Shown: positions 22,458 through 32,131 of the stretch, piece by piece | Numbering within the stretch: position 1 is the first letter of the stretch | How the letters are laid out: each line of letters opens with the position of its first letter | Origin: Sediminicoccus rosea | GTDB taxonomy: Bacteria > Pseudomonadota > Alphaproteobacteria > Acetobacterales > Acetobacteraceae | Assembly: GCF_033547095.1 (NCBI RefSeq) | Contig: NZ_CP137852.1 | Location: 1,295,501 to 1,359,500, forward strand | Length of the DNA stretch: 64,000 bases | Reading direction: 5' to 3' | Program-made: the position numbers and the translations under genes | Notes under the pieces: model-generated | The model's input: the letters and a program-made list of their open reading frames with translations, nothing else | What the model was told of the DNA's origin: nothing | Database searches by the model: none

Positions 22458-25261
22458 TGGGCGAAACGCTGGAGATGACGCCTGGCGTGCGGGTGTCGCA
22501 TGCGGAGCTGGGCGAAGGGGTGGTGCTGGAGGCGTCGCGGGACGGCTACGTCCGCGCCTTCTTCGGCGCCGGCGAGCGCCGCGTGCCGCTTGCCGCATTG
22601 CGTCCTGCGCTCTCGCGGGCCGATCGAATCCTGGCCAATGTCGCCGGCACACCGGAGCGATTGCGCACCATCCGCCTGACCTTGCAGGCGCATATGCTGC
22701 CCCTGATGGAAGGCGCGGCCGCGCTGACCTCGGCGCGGATTGACCTGCTGCCTCACCAGGTCGTGCTGACCCATCGCGTGGCCACTGCCAGCCCGCGCCG
22801 CTTCCTGATCGCCGATGAGGTTGGCCTGGGTAAGACCGTCGAGACGGCGCTGATTCTGCGCGAGTTGGCGAGCCGTGGGGAGCTCGAGCGCGCCCTGATG
22901 GTGGTTCCCGCCGGCCTGGTGAACAACTGGCACCGCGAGCTGAATGAGGTGTTCGGTCTCGACTTCGAGGTCTTCGGTAGCGAAGGCGATGTGACCGACC
23001 GCAAGACCAATGCGTTCGCCAAGCACCACCGCCTGATCGCCAGCATCGACACGCTGAAGCGGCCCGCGCGCGTGAAGCGCCTGCTGGAGGCGCCGCGCTG
23101 GGACCTCGTGGTCTTCGATGAAGCGCATCACCTGACGGCGGTCCAGGAAGGGAAGCGTGTCCGCCGCACGGAAAACTACAAGCTGGCGGAGGCGCTGAAG
23201 GACCACGCACGAGACCTGCTGCTGCTCTCTGCCACGCCGCATCAGGGGCACCATTTCCCCTTCTGGATGCTCATTCAACTGTTGAACCCGACCCTGTTCC
23301 GCAGCGTGGACGAGATGGTGACGCAGCGGCACCGGCTTTCTACCGTGGTGTTCCGGCGGACCAAGGCTGATGCATGCCGACCGGATGGCTCGCCGCTCTT
23401 TGCTAGGCGCTGGGTGCACACCGAATCCTTCGTGATGTCCGACGCGGAGCGAAAATTCTACGAGGCCTTGCAGCGCTTCCTTCAGGACGGCTTTGACCTG
23501 GCCAAGCGCCAGGGCGGCAAGGGCCGGGCGCTCGGCTTCCTGATGGCGATCTTCCAGAAGATCGCGGCGTCGAGCTTCGCTGCTGTGCGCCGCACCCTGC
23601 GTCGCCGGATGCTCGCGCTGACAATCCATGAAGCGGTGCTGCGCGACCGCGCCCTGGATATCGATGGCCGCGACTCCCTGTACGGCGAGGCGCGGGCACT
23701 GATTCACGAGGAATACGGGCTGCCGCAGGATCCCGTTGGCCGCGGGCAGGTGGACCAGGTACTGGCCGACCTGAAGCTCCGGCTGGTGCGCCGCCTGGAC
23801 AATGAGGAGGAGGCGCTCGCGGAGGCCTCCGATCCCTACGGGAACGAGGCTGCCGCTCAGTCGGCGGAAGACCTCGCTAGCCTCGCTGTGTCGGTCCACC
23901 TGCCGGAGGAGCGCCTGCGCATCGCTGAGATGCTGGCGACCTTCCCAGCGGCGCGCGAGACCAAGATTGCGAAGCTGTTGGCCGGCCTCGGCGTGCTGTG
24001 GCGACAAAATCCGCAGGAGAAGGTGGTTATCTTCGCCACCTACCTCGGCACCGTCGAGCAGATCGCGCGCGACATCGAGGCAGAGTATCCGGGCCAAGGT
24101 GTCGCCGTGCTCCGCGGCGGCGACCACGGCGCGAAGCTGGCGGCAGAGCGCCGGTTTCGGCAGAAGGACGGCCCGCGGGTTCTGGTCTGCACCGCGGCGG
24201 GCCGGGAGGGCATCAACCTCCAGTTCGCCCGCGTGCTGTTCAACTTCGATCTGCCCTGGAATCCGATGGATGTGGAGCAGCGCATTGGGCGCATCCACCG
24301 CTACGGCCAGCGCGACACAGCGCAGGTCTACAATCTCATCCTGTCGGACACGATCGAGGGACGCATCTTCCTGATGCTCGATCAGAAGCTGACAGAGATT
24401 GCGCGCGCGCTCGGCAAGGTGGACGAGGCCGGCAATGTCGCTGAGGATTTGCGGGCGCAGGTGCTGGGCCAGCTGTCGGAGCGGCTGAACTACGACAGGC
24501 TGTACCAGGCGGCGCTTTCGGATCCGGAGTTGCGGCGGACCAAGGTCGAACTCGACGCAGCGCTGGCGAATGCCAGCGAGGCGAGGGAGGTTGTGTTCGA
24601 GCTTTTCCAGGACCTCGATGGCTTTAGCTTGGAGGATTACCGGCCGTTTTCTGACCTTGCCGGCAGTGTGGGCCGTATCCACGACTTCCTGGCTGCCGCT
24701 CTGGCCGAGCAGGGTTGGACACTAAGGAAGGCGGCGGATGGACTGTTCGAGGTCACCGACCAAGCGGCCACGACGGTGGCGCGTTTCACGGACGACCGCG
24801 AACGTGCCATGGCGACGGATGGCCTGGGCCTCCTCGGGTTGGACCATCCCCTTGTCGCCAGTCAGCTGACGAAGTGGCGGAGCACGCCGCCCGAACGCTT
24901 GGGCTCCAGCGTGCGCCAAGCTGGCGGCGACGCGGCCGTGCTGTGCTGGTGGTTGTTCGAAGCGTCAACAGCGCAGGGAGACCGGAAGTCGCAGGTGCTC
25001 GCCCTTGCGATGGGGCTCAGCGGTGGGCGGTCGGCACCCCTGGAGCGGTTGCCTGAGCGGATGCTGGATCGGCCGCCAGCGGATGGCTTTCTCGACCTTG
25101 CTGAGCGTCGGCGCTTCCTGGCGGAGTTCGCAGAGCCAGCATTGCAACGCGAGGTTCAGCATCGTGGCCTGCTTGCAGCGGGGGGCTCATTTTCGGCGGA
25201 GCTCCTGGGCTGGCTGGAGGTAGGTGCTGACGACCTGCTAGGCGAAAATCAGGCCGGATGA
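22457..25261 (+). CDS. SNF2-family helicase of the defence operon (DrmD/HepA-like)
   Basis: The protein has 934 residues. A short N-terminal beta domain (about 7-52) includes VRVSHAELGEGVVLEAS and resembles the nucleic-acid-binding starts of RapA-type proteins. SNF2 motifs follow: ADEVGLGKT (119-127), FDEAHH (220-225), LLLSATPHQG near 256, and QRIGRIHRYGQ near 613. The C-terminal 250 residues are unassigned. SNF2 translocases serve in DISARM (DrmD) and some BREX variants, where they move along DNA to survey or block phage genomes. Type 3 BREX instead uses an Lhr-like helicase, so this helicase type sets the operon apart. Overlaps couple it to both neighbours. Confidence 0.87.
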   Translation: MGETLEMTPGVRVSHAELGEGVVLEASRDGYVRAFFGAGERRVPLAALRPALSRADRILANVAGTPERLRTIRLTLQAHMLPLMEGAAALTSARIDLLPHQVVLTHRVATASPRRFLIADEVGLGKTVETALILRELASRGELERALMVVPAGLVNNWHRELNEVFGLDFEVFGSEGDVTDRKTNAFAKHHRLIASIDTLKRPARVKRLLEAPRWDLVVFDEAHHLTAVQEGKRVRRTENYKLAEALKDHARDLLLLSATPHQGHHFPFWMLIQLLNPTLFRSVDEMVTQRHRLSTVVFRRTKADACRPDGSPLFARRWVHTESFVMSDAERKFYEALQRFLQDGFDLAKRQGGKGRALGFLMAIFQKIAASSFAAVRRTLRRRMLALTIHEAVLRDRALDIDGRDSLYGEARALIHEEYGLPQDPVGRGQVDQVLADLKLRLVRRLDNEEEALAEASDPYGNEAAAQSAEDLASLAVSVHLPEERLRIAEMLATFPAARETKIAKLLAGLGVLWRQNPQEKVVIFATYLGTVEQIARDIEAEYPGQGVAVLRGGDHGAKLAAERRFRQKDGPRVLVCTAAGREGINLQFARVLFNFDLPWNPMDVEQRIGRIHRYGQRDTAQVYNLILSDTIEGRIFLMLDQKLTEIARALGKVDEAGNVAEDLRAQVLGQLSERLNYDRLYQAALSDPELRRTKVELDAALANASEAREVVFELFQDLDGFSLEDYRPFSDLAGSVGRIHDFLAAALAEQGWTLRKAADGLFEVTDQAATTVARFTDDRERAMATDGLGLLGLDHPLVASQLTKWRSTPPERLGSSVRQAGGDAAVLCWWLFEASTAQGDRKSQVLALAMGLSGGRSAPLERLPERMLDRPPADGFLDLAERRRFLAEFAEPALQREVQHRGLLAAGGSFSAELLGWLEVGADDLLGENQAG

Positions 25262-25461
25262 CGACGCTGTCGATTATGCCCAGCGAGGCGGCGTGGTGCG
25301 CCCGAGCTGTCCGCTACTACGACGGTGACCGGGCAGGAATCTTGACAGTCTTGCCTGAGTTTTCGCTGGTGCCCTTCAATGCGGGGGCGGACGAGCCGGC
25401 TAGCTTCGCGCATCGGCTGATCCCAGCAATTGATCGCCTGCGGCAAAGGGACAACCAATGA
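25258..25461 (+). CDS. 67-aa unknown protein of the defence operon
   Basis: The protein has 67 residues, with ATGA overlaps at both ends (25258-25261 and 25458-25461). It contains VRYYDGDRAGILTVLPEFSLVPF and ASFAHRLIPAIDRLRQR. Such coupling on both sides is strong evidence that it is translated. I know no family. It carries no signal peptide or metal site. It may be a small subunit bridging the helicase and the HD protein, or an inhibitor of the HD enzyme. Confidence 0.6.
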   Translation: MTTLSIMPSEAAWCARAVRYYDGDRAGILTVLPEFSLVPFNAGADEPASFAHRLIPAIDRLRQRDNQ

Positions 25462-26828
25462 GCAAGCGTCTGCGGGACCCCATCCACGGGCTGATTGTGT
25501 TTGATATCGAGAACCAGGAGGTGGATCGGCTCGCCTGGCGGCTGATCGACACGCCCGAATTCCAGCGCCTGCGTCGTATCCGCCAGCTAGGCGTTTCGGA
25601 ATTCACCTTCCCTGGCGCCGTGCACACGCGCTTCGCGCATTCGATTGGCGTGTTCCACGTCGCCCGCACGCTGGTCGGCGTTATCCGGCGTGAGATGACC
25701 CGGAACGGCGAGATGCCCGATGAGAGGAAATGTGACGTCGCGCTTATCGCGGCCCTTCTGCATGATCTTGGTCACGGTCCCTTCAGCCACACCTTCGAGG
25801 GCGTTCAGGAAGCGCGCGGCGTCAAAAAGCGGCACGAGCAGTGGACGGCCGAGATCATCCGCAACGAGACCGGGGGCATCCGGCCCTTACTCGAAGCATT
25901 CAGTCCGGGCTTCACCGAGAAGATCGCCCTCCTTCTGGAGAAGGAGGACCCGGAGGACATCTACCACGCGGTGGTCTCCAGCTCCTTCGACGCAGACCGG
26001 CTGGATTATCTTCGCCGCGACAAGCTGATGACGGGCACCGGTGCGGGCGGCATCGACTTCGATTGGCTGATCGAGAACATCCGCGTCGCCCCCATCGTAC
26101 TCGATGTGCCGGATGCGGAGGATGAGGCGTCGCCCCGAAAGGTGCCGACCTTTTGCCTCGACCGAAAGGCGCAGCCGGCGGCGGAGCAGTTCCTGCTCGC
26201 CCGCTACACGCTCCACGAGCAGGTCTATTTCCACAAGACCACGCGCTGCGTTGAAAAGATGATCGGTCGGCTGTTCCGCGGCATCGCGGGCGCGGCCGTC
26301 GCGGGAGAGGAGGCCGCGCGCCGCACTGGCTTGCCGCCCCGGCATCCGCTGCTGCGTTTTTTCGGTGAGGGGGGCGAGACGGTCGAGAACTATCTCGCAC
26401 TCGACGACATGCTGGTGCTCGGTGCCCTGGAAGTCATGACCCAGGCCGAGGACCTCGACATCAGCGGCATGGCGCGGAGGCTGCGTGGGCGGAGCCTTTA
26501 CAAGACGCTCGACACAGCCGAGTTCGGCGCCGACAAGGGCGCACAGGCTATGCGGAAACGGCGAATCGAGTTGCAGTTCAAGGATCAGATAAGCCAGGGA
26601 ACAGTGATTCTTGATGATAAGGCGGCCATCGGCATCTATTCGGAGATCGGTGGGGATGAGGAGCGGATGCACAAGCGGCTGCACATCCTTGATGGCAATT
26701 CGCCCAAGGAAATCAGCACGCTTTCGCTACTCATCAAGACACTAGAGACCAAGAAGCCATTTATCCGTTTCTATTTTTCTGAGACAGCGGATCGCGACAA
26801 AGCACGAGGTACGAAGGGGAGAACATGA
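25458..26828 (+). CDS. HD-domain phosphohydrolase, COG1078 (SAMHD1/YwfO-like)
   Basis: The protein has 456 residues. The family start RLRDPIHGLI is followed by FQRLRRIRQLG, HTRFAHSIGV with H61, and the HD pair LLHDLGHGPFSH (H102, D103); a further acidic residue lies in SSFDADRLDYL near 178. These form the metal centre of the HD superfamily. COG1078 includes B. subtilis YwfO, and the related SAMHD1 and dGTPases hydrolyse dNTPs. In a defence operon, depletion or sensing of nucleotides is a reasonable idea. The following gene is YwgA-like; ywfO and ywgA are also neighbours in B. subtilis, so the pair is probably functional and was recruited as a unit. Confidence 0.82.
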   Translation: MSKRLRDPIHGLIVFDIENQEVDRLAWRLIDTPEFQRLRRIRQLGVSEFTFPGAVHTRFAHSIGVFHVARTLVGVIRREMTRNGEMPDERKCDVALIAALLHDLGHGPFSHTFEGVQEARGVKKRHEQWTAEIIRNETGGIRPLLEAFSPGFTEKIALLLEKEDPEDIYHAVVSSSFDADRLDYLRRDKLMTGTGAGGIDFDWLIENIRVAPIVLDVPDAEDEASPRKVPTFCLDRKAQPAAEQFLLARYTLHEQVYFHKTTRCVEKMIGRLFRGIAGAAVAGEEAARRTGLPPRHPLLRFFGEGGETVENYLALDDMLVLGALEVMTQAEDLDISGMARRLRGRSLYKTLDTAEFGADKGAQAMRKRRIELQFKDQISQGTVILDDKAAIGIYSEIGGDEERMHKRLHILDGNSPKEISTLSLLIKTLETKKPFIRFYFSETADRDKARGTKGRT

Positions 26829-27346
26829 TGCAGGAGCGAGAGAAAGCGGTGGCTGACATCGTAGCAGCCACAGGTGGTCGGCTCGTCAGCCGCGTGCGCT
26901 TGCAGAAGCTCGCCTATCTGCTGGATCAGCTCGGAGCGCGGAGTGGCTTCAATTATGTCTACCACCATTACGGTCCGTATTCGCGGGACCTCGATGCCGC
27001 GATTTTCGACGCGGAGGCCGATAAACTCGTCGAAGAGCGCATCGAGCACCGGCAGAGTGACGGCGCGCGCTACAGCATCTTCGTCGCACTCAGCACCGCC
27101 GATTCTCCTGGGTTCTCGTACCTAAGTGATCCCATGCTGCGAGAACGTGCGCGCGAAATGGCTGCGAGGCCGGTCACTGTCCTGGAACTCGCCGCTACGG
27201 CGCATTGGCTGGCGCATGCGGAGAAGGTCGATGACTGGCGCGCGGAGATAGTCCGGCGGAAGGGAACGAAAACGGGTGCTGGGCGGCTTGAGGAGGCGCT
27301 GAAGCTGCTCACGGACCTCGGTTTGCCTCCTGCCGCAGCGGCGTGA
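26825..27346 (+). CDS. YwgA-like protein (COG3432)
   Basis: The protein has 173 residues from the ATG at 26825 (ATGA overlap); a second ATG follows directly. The motif RLVSRVRLQKLAYLLDQLG (19-37) followed by VYHHYGPYSRDL (45-56) matches the YwgA and SocA/DUF4065-like fold, in which a conserved RLQKL-helix and YGPYS loop occur. SocA-type relatives act as antitoxins or proteolytic adaptors, so a regulator of the HD enzyme is plausible. It is the last gene of the operon. The link to the HD gene mirrors the ywfO-ywgA neighbourhood of Bacillus. Confidence 0.7.
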   Translation: MMQEREKAVADIVAATGGRLVSRVRLQKLAYLLDQLGARSGFNYVYHHYGPYSRDLDAAIFDAEADKLVEERIEHRQSDGARYSIFVALSTADSPGFSYLSDPMLRERAREMAARPVTVLELAATAHWLAHAEKVDDWRAEIVRRKGTKTGAGRLEEALKLLTDLGLPPAAAA

Positions 27347-27788
<442 letters not shown>

Positions 27789-28306
27789 ATATGCCCGACG
27801 GCGGGCTCCCGCCGGTTGGGCGGACGTGGCCGCGCCTAATTGCCCGGATGGACGCGGGGACGCAAGGGCCCGGGAGGCCGGCTAGCCAGAATCCCTCCGC
27901 CCCAACCCGCAGGGGCGGCCGTGTCCGTGTGTTCCGCCCCGCTCTCGGGTCAGGTTTCATGCCGGTTGGCCCGACGGCAGGCACCAGCCTTGGCGTCCGG
28001 TCCTCGCCTGGCCCGCGCCGCCATGCCCGGGGGGGGCGCCCTGCCGGCGGCGGAGCCTGGAAGCGCGCGGGCAGGGCCCCGGCGGCGAGGCCGCTCCCCC
28101 GGGTGTTTGAACACGCGATCTCCCCCCGCTCCAATTCGCCGCTTTCCGCGCAATCAGCCCCGCGCCGGCAAGGCATGGGCCGCCCCCGCGTGCCGGCCCA
28201 TGCATGCCAGCCTCGTGCAATGCGTCGCTGCATTCCGTGCAAATCAGGTGCAACCTCCGCGGGGCAGCGGCGTTCCATGCCTCGCCAAGCCCCAGGGACC
28301 GCACGC
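27789..28306. other. Gene-free stretch upstream of the transglutaminase gene
   Basis: Long open frames occur on both strands, but they have the Arg/Pro/Ala-rich composition of GC-rich non-coding DNA, and none has a ribosome-binding site or recognisable protein. Promoters for the transglutaminase gene and for the minus-strand tRNA-Ser should lie here. I see nothing else. Confidence 0.4.
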
Positions 28307-29230
28307 ATGCCCCGCCTCCAGATCACCCACCGGACCGAATACGCCTATCAGCGGCCGGTCGGCCTGCTGCGGCACCGGCTTCTTGTCCGCCCGCAGGACA
28401 GCCACGACCTGCGGCTGCATGCGGCCACGCTGACCGTGGACCCGCCCCCCAGCGCCACCGTCTGGGCGCATGACGTCTTCGGCAATTCCATCTGCCTGCT
28501 GGACTGGCCCGAGGATCTGCAGACCGAACACCTCACCATCGTCTCGGAGCTGGAGCTCACGCACTACCCCTCGGGCCTCGGCGTGCCCGCCACCACCCTC
28601 GATCCGGCGGCGGAGACCTTCCCCTTCGCCTACCCCGTGGCCGAAATTCCCGATGTGAGCCGCCTGGCCGAGCGGCAATACCCGGACCCTGCCGGACGGG
28701 TCGATCGCTGGGCACGGCGCTTCGTGACGCGCGAGGGCGATTCGCCTCCCCGCACGCTCGAGGTTCTCTCCGCGATGACCCGGGCGGTGAAGGCCGAGTT
28801 CGCCTACCAGGCGCGCGAGGCGGAGGGCACGCAGCTTCCGGCCGAGACCCTCCAGCGGCAGAGCGGCACCTGCCGCGACTTCGCGCTGCTGATGATGGAG
28901 GCGGCCCGCAGCCTCGGCTTGGCCGCGCGCTTCGTCACCGGCTACCTGTACGATGCCGATGCCATGCCGGACCCCGCGGGCCAGCACGGCGCCGGCGCCA
29001 CCCATGCCTGGTGCGCCATCTACCTGCCCGGCGCTGGATGGGTGGAATACGATCCGACCAACGGCCTTCTGGCCGGCGCCAATCTTGTGCGCGTCGGCGT
29101 CTCCCGCACGCCGGAGCAGGCCCTGCCGGTGAGCGGCGGCTTCCTCGGCGATGCGGAGGATCCGCTCGGCCTGCGGGTGGATGTGGAGGTCATGCTGCTG
29201 CCCCGGCGGGGCCTGGCCGAGGCTGCCTGA
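28307..29230 (+). CDS. Transglutaminase-like cysteine protease family protein
   Basis: The protein has 307 residues from the ATG at 28307; another in-frame ATG lies 30 bases upstream. The N-terminal bacterial transglutaminase domain begins RLQITHRTEYAYQRPVGLLRHRLLVRP (split, 3-29). The catalytic triad is visible in QSGTCRDFA (Cys), GATHAWCAIY (His) and YDPTNG (Asp). No signal peptide is seen, so it is probably cytoplasmic. Relatives often sit with alpha-E and circularly permuted ATP-grasp genes, which are absent here. The substrate is unknown; peptide cleavage or cross-linking is possible. Confidence 0.88.
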   Translation: MPRLQITHRTEYAYQRPVGLLRHRLLVRPQDSHDLRLHAATLTVDPPPSATVWAHDVFGNSICLLDWPEDLQTEHLTIVSELELTHYPSGLGVPATTLDPAAETFPFAYPVAEIPDVSRLAERQYPDPAGRVDRWARRFVTREGDSPPRTLEVLSAMTRAVKAEFAYQAREAEGTQLPAETLQRQSGTCRDFALLMMEAARSLGLAARFVTGYLYDADAMPDPAGQHGAGATHAWCAIYLPGAGWVEYDPTNGLLAGANLVRVGVSRTPEQALPVSGGFLGDAEDPLGLRVDVEVMLLPRRGLAEAA

Positions 29231-29263
29231 GGCCGGAGGCGAAAGGGAAGGGGAGGGCCCGCC

Positions 29264-32113
29264 GTGCAGTGGCTGCGACGCAAGGCAAGCGCTCTCCCGC
29301 TCGCGGTCTGGGCGGTGATCGGGCTCGTCCTCGCGCTCGTGCCCGCCGCCTTCGTGCAGGTGCTGCTGGAGCGCGAGGCGCGGATCGAGCGCACCCAGCA
29401 ATTGGCCGAGCAGGCGATGCGCTTCGTCCGCCTCGTCGGCCAGCAGCAGACCAGCATGCTGGAGGGCGCAAGCCAGCTGCTCAGCAGCATGGCGGCGCAT
29501 GACGCGATCCGCGCGCTGCGCCCCGACCCGGCATGCGATGCCTTCCTGGCCCGCATCGTCGCCGCCAACCCGCGCTACCTGACGGCCACCCTGCTCGACC
29601 GGCAAGGCCAGCCGGTCTGCGTGGCGCATGAGACGGCGCGTCAGGTCAATCTGGGGGACCGCCAGCATTTCCAGGAGGTGCTGCGCAGCGGCCGCTTCCA
29701 GGTCGGCAGCTATTCCATCGGCCGTGCCACCGGCCAGCGCAGCTTCCACCTGGCAGCGCCGCTGCGCGACGATGCGGGGCAGGTCATCGGCGTCCTGGCC
29801 CTTGCCCTTTCGGTGGACTGGCTGATCCGGGAGCTGCAGGAGATCCCCTTGCCGCCGGGCAGCGCCTCCACCATCGCCGGTCCGGACGGTGTCGTCCTCG
29901 CGCGCTCGCTCGACCCCGAGCGCTTCGTGGGCCATCCCATGTCGCCGGTCGGGATGGAGGTGCTGCGGGCGCCAGCGCCCGGCATCATCGACGCGCCCGC
30001 GCTGGACGGCGTGCGCCGCATCGCCGCCTATCTGCCCGTGGCGGTCGAGCCCGCCGGCCTCTTCGTGAGCGTCGGCCTCGAGACGACCGCGCTGCTGCGC
30101 GATGCGGTCTATGCCGACCGGCGCGCCGCGCTGATGATCATCGGCTCCCTCCTGCTCACCTTCGTGCTGGCCATCCTCGTCTTCCACGGCGCGGTGGAGC
30201 GGCCCGTGCGCCGCCTGCTGGCCGTGGTCCGCAACTGGGAGGCGGAGGACTGGTCGGCCCGCGTCGGTCCCATCGCGGGCGGGCGGGAGTTCAGCAAGCT
30301 CGCCGAGGCCTTCGACAGCATGGCCGAGAGCGTCGCCTCGCGCGAGGCGGCGCGGCTGCGGGCGCAGACGCGCATGCAGGCGGTGGTCGCGGTCGCGCCG
30401 CAGATCGTGCTGACGGCCGACCAGCATGGCCAGGTGGACTGGACGAACCGCTACTGGGAGGAGCTGACCGGCCTGAGCCTCGCCGACAGCAGGGGCGATG
30501 GCTGGCTCGCGGCCGTCCATCCCGAGGACCGCGAAGGCGCGGCCGCGGCCTGGCGCGAGGCGCTGGACCGCGCCGCCCGTGGCGAGCAGGAGCAGTTCTC
30601 GCGCGAGATGCGGATCTGCCAGGCGGCCGCCGAGCAATGGCGCTGGTTCCTCTTCACCGGCGCGCCGATCCGCACCGCCGCCGGCCGCCCCGCCGCCTGG
30701 ACCGCCGTCGGCCTCGACTACCACGAGCGGCGCGAAGCCGAGGCGGACCGCGCCGAAACCGCCGCCCGCCTGCGCGCCACCTATGAGAGCGCGCCGGTCG
30801 GCCTCTGCCTGCTCGACCGTGAGCTGCGCTTCGTCGCCATCAACGAGATGCTGGCCGAGACGAACGGCCATTCGCCCGCCGCGCATGTGGGCCAGCCACT
30901 GGAGGAGATCGCGCCCGAGGTGGCCCCCGTCATCGCCCCCTACATGCGGCAGGTGCTGGAGACGGGCGAGCCGGTGGAATCCGTCGAGATGAGCGGCATG
31001 CTGCATGGGGAGCCGCGGTCCTGGCTCTGCAGCTACTTCCCCGTGCGGGACGAGCGGGGCCATGTCACGGGCGTGAGCAGCGCCGTCGTGGACATCACCA
31101 CCCGCAAGCGGATCGAGGCCTCCGAGCGCATGCTCTCGCGCGAGGTGGATCATCGCGCGCAGAACGTGCTGAGCGTCGTGCGCGGCCTGGTGCGCCTTTC
31201 GGCGGCCGAGGCGGATGACGACGTACCGGCGCTGATCGAGGTGCTGGAGGGACGGATCGCCGCGCTCAGCCGGGTGCACAACGTGCTGGCGCAGGAGCGC
31301 TGGGTCAGCGTGGCGCTTTCCGAGATCCTGCAGCAGGAGCTGGCGGCGGTGCGGGGGCAGGTGGCGATGGAGGGGCCGGCGCTGCGCATCGCGGCCGATG
31401 CGGCACAGCCCTTCGGCCTCGTCGTGCACGAGCTGGCGACCAACTCGATGAAGTACGGCGCACTCTCCAGCGCGGCGGGCTGCCTCAGCCTGCAGTGGCG
31501 CTTGCAGGGCCAGGAGGTGGTGCTGGACTGGATCGAGCAGGGCGGCCCCGAGATCCTGGAGCCGCCCCAGCGGATCGGCCTCGGCTCCCTGCTGATCGAC
31601 GCCAATGCCGGCGCGCAGCTCGCCGGCCGGATCGAGCGGCGCTGGCGGCGCGAGGGCCTGCATTGCGTGCTGACCATGGGCGCCACGGCCTTCGCAGGCG
31701 AACTGCGGCCGGACATGTCCGCGCAGACCGGCGTGCTCGCTGGCCGCCGTGTGCTGGTCGCCGATGACCAGCCGGGCCGCGCCGCCGCCTTCGGCGCCGC
31801 GCTGCGCGAGGCGGGCTGCGAGGTGCTGGGCCCCGCGCCCTCGATCGAGGAGGCGCTGGCCGCGCTGGAACTGGCGGGCGCGGTGGATGCCGCGGTGCTG
31901 CCCGCCACGCTGCGCGGCGTCTCCGTCCAGCTCCTGCGGCAGGCGCTTGACCGGCGGGCGGTGGCGACGCTGCTGCTCACCGCCGAGGGCGGCCTGCTCG
32001 ACGACGATGAGGGCGCACCCGGGCTGCCCGAGGGCGGCAGCTCGGCCGAGCTGCGCGCGGCGCTTGCCGCCGTGCTGGGTGCGCGGGGCAGCGCGGAGCC
32101 TGCCGTGGCGTGA
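29264..32113 (+). CDS. Membrane HWE histidine kinase with PAS domains and degenerate receiver
   Basis: The protein has 949 residues from a GTG. A transmembrane helix near 12-32 and another near 287-306 enclose a periplasmic dCache-like sensor. A HAMP region and two PAS domains follow (about 365-490 and 500-610). The kinase is of the HWE/HisKA_2 type: SREVDHRAQNVLSVV with H630, and N box HELATNSMKYGAL. The C-terminal receiver begins RVLVADDQ (829-836), but the phosphoacceptor position in AVLPATL is P880 instead of Asp, so it should not accept phosphate. HWE kinases commonly feed the PhyR general stress pathway, and phyR lies 8 kb away. The signal sensed is unknown. Confidence 0.85.
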   Translation: MQWLRRKASALPLAVWAVIGLVLALVPAAFVQVLLEREARIERTQQLAEQAMRFVRLVGQQQTSMLEGASQLLSSMAAHDAIRALRPDPACDAFLARIVAANPRYLTATLLDRQGQPVCVAHETARQVNLGDRQHFQEVLRSGRFQVGSYSIGRATGQRSFHLAAPLRDDAGQVIGVLALALSVDWLIRELQEIPLPPGSASTIAGPDGVVLARSLDPERFVGHPMSPVGMEVLRAPAPGIIDAPALDGVRRIAAYLPVAVEPAGLFVSVGLETTALLRDAVYADRRAALMIIGSLLLTFVLAILVFHGAVERPVRRLLAVVRNWEAEDWSARVGPIAGGREFSKLAEAFDSMAESVASREAARLRAQTRMQAVVAVAPQIVLTADQHGQVDWTNRYWEELTGLSLADSRGDGWLAAVHPEDREGAAAAWREALDRAARGEQEQFSREMRICQAAAEQWRWFLFTGAPIRTAAGRPAAWTAVGLDYHERREAEADRAETAARLRATYESAPVGLCLLDRELRFVAINEMLAETNGHSPAAHVGQPLEEIAPEVAPVIAPYMRQVLETGEPVESVEMSGMLHGEPRSWLCSYFPVRDERGHVTGVSSAVVDITTRKRIEASERMLSREVDHRAQNVLSVVRGLVRLSAAEADDDVPALIEVLEGRIAALSRVHNVLAQERWVSVALSEILQQELAAVRGQVAMEGPALRIAADAAQPFGLVVHELATNSMKYGALSSAAGCLSLQWRLQGQEVVLDWIEQGGPEILEPPQRIGLGSLLIDANAGAQLAGRIERRWRREGLHCVLTMGATAFAGELRPDMSAQTGVLAGRRVLVADDQPGRAAAFGAALREAGCEVLGPAPSIEEALAALELAGAVDAAVLPATLRGVSVQLLRQALDRRAVATLLLTAEGGLLDDDEGAPGLPEGGSSAELRAALAAVLGARGSAEPAVA

Positions 32114-32131
32114 GACCGGCGGCGGGGCGGG

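Noticed and set aside
14871-27346. Standard type I BREX
   Set aside because: brxA, brxB and brxL are missing, the methyltransferase is of the DUF1156 type, and a SNF2 helicase and HD-YwgA pair are added.
28244-31663. A 1,139-residue open frame on the minus strand opposite the transglutaminase and kinase genes
   Set aside because: It is antisense to two clear genes, has Arg/His/Gly/Ala-rich composition and no recognisable motif; such frames are common opposite GC-rich genes.
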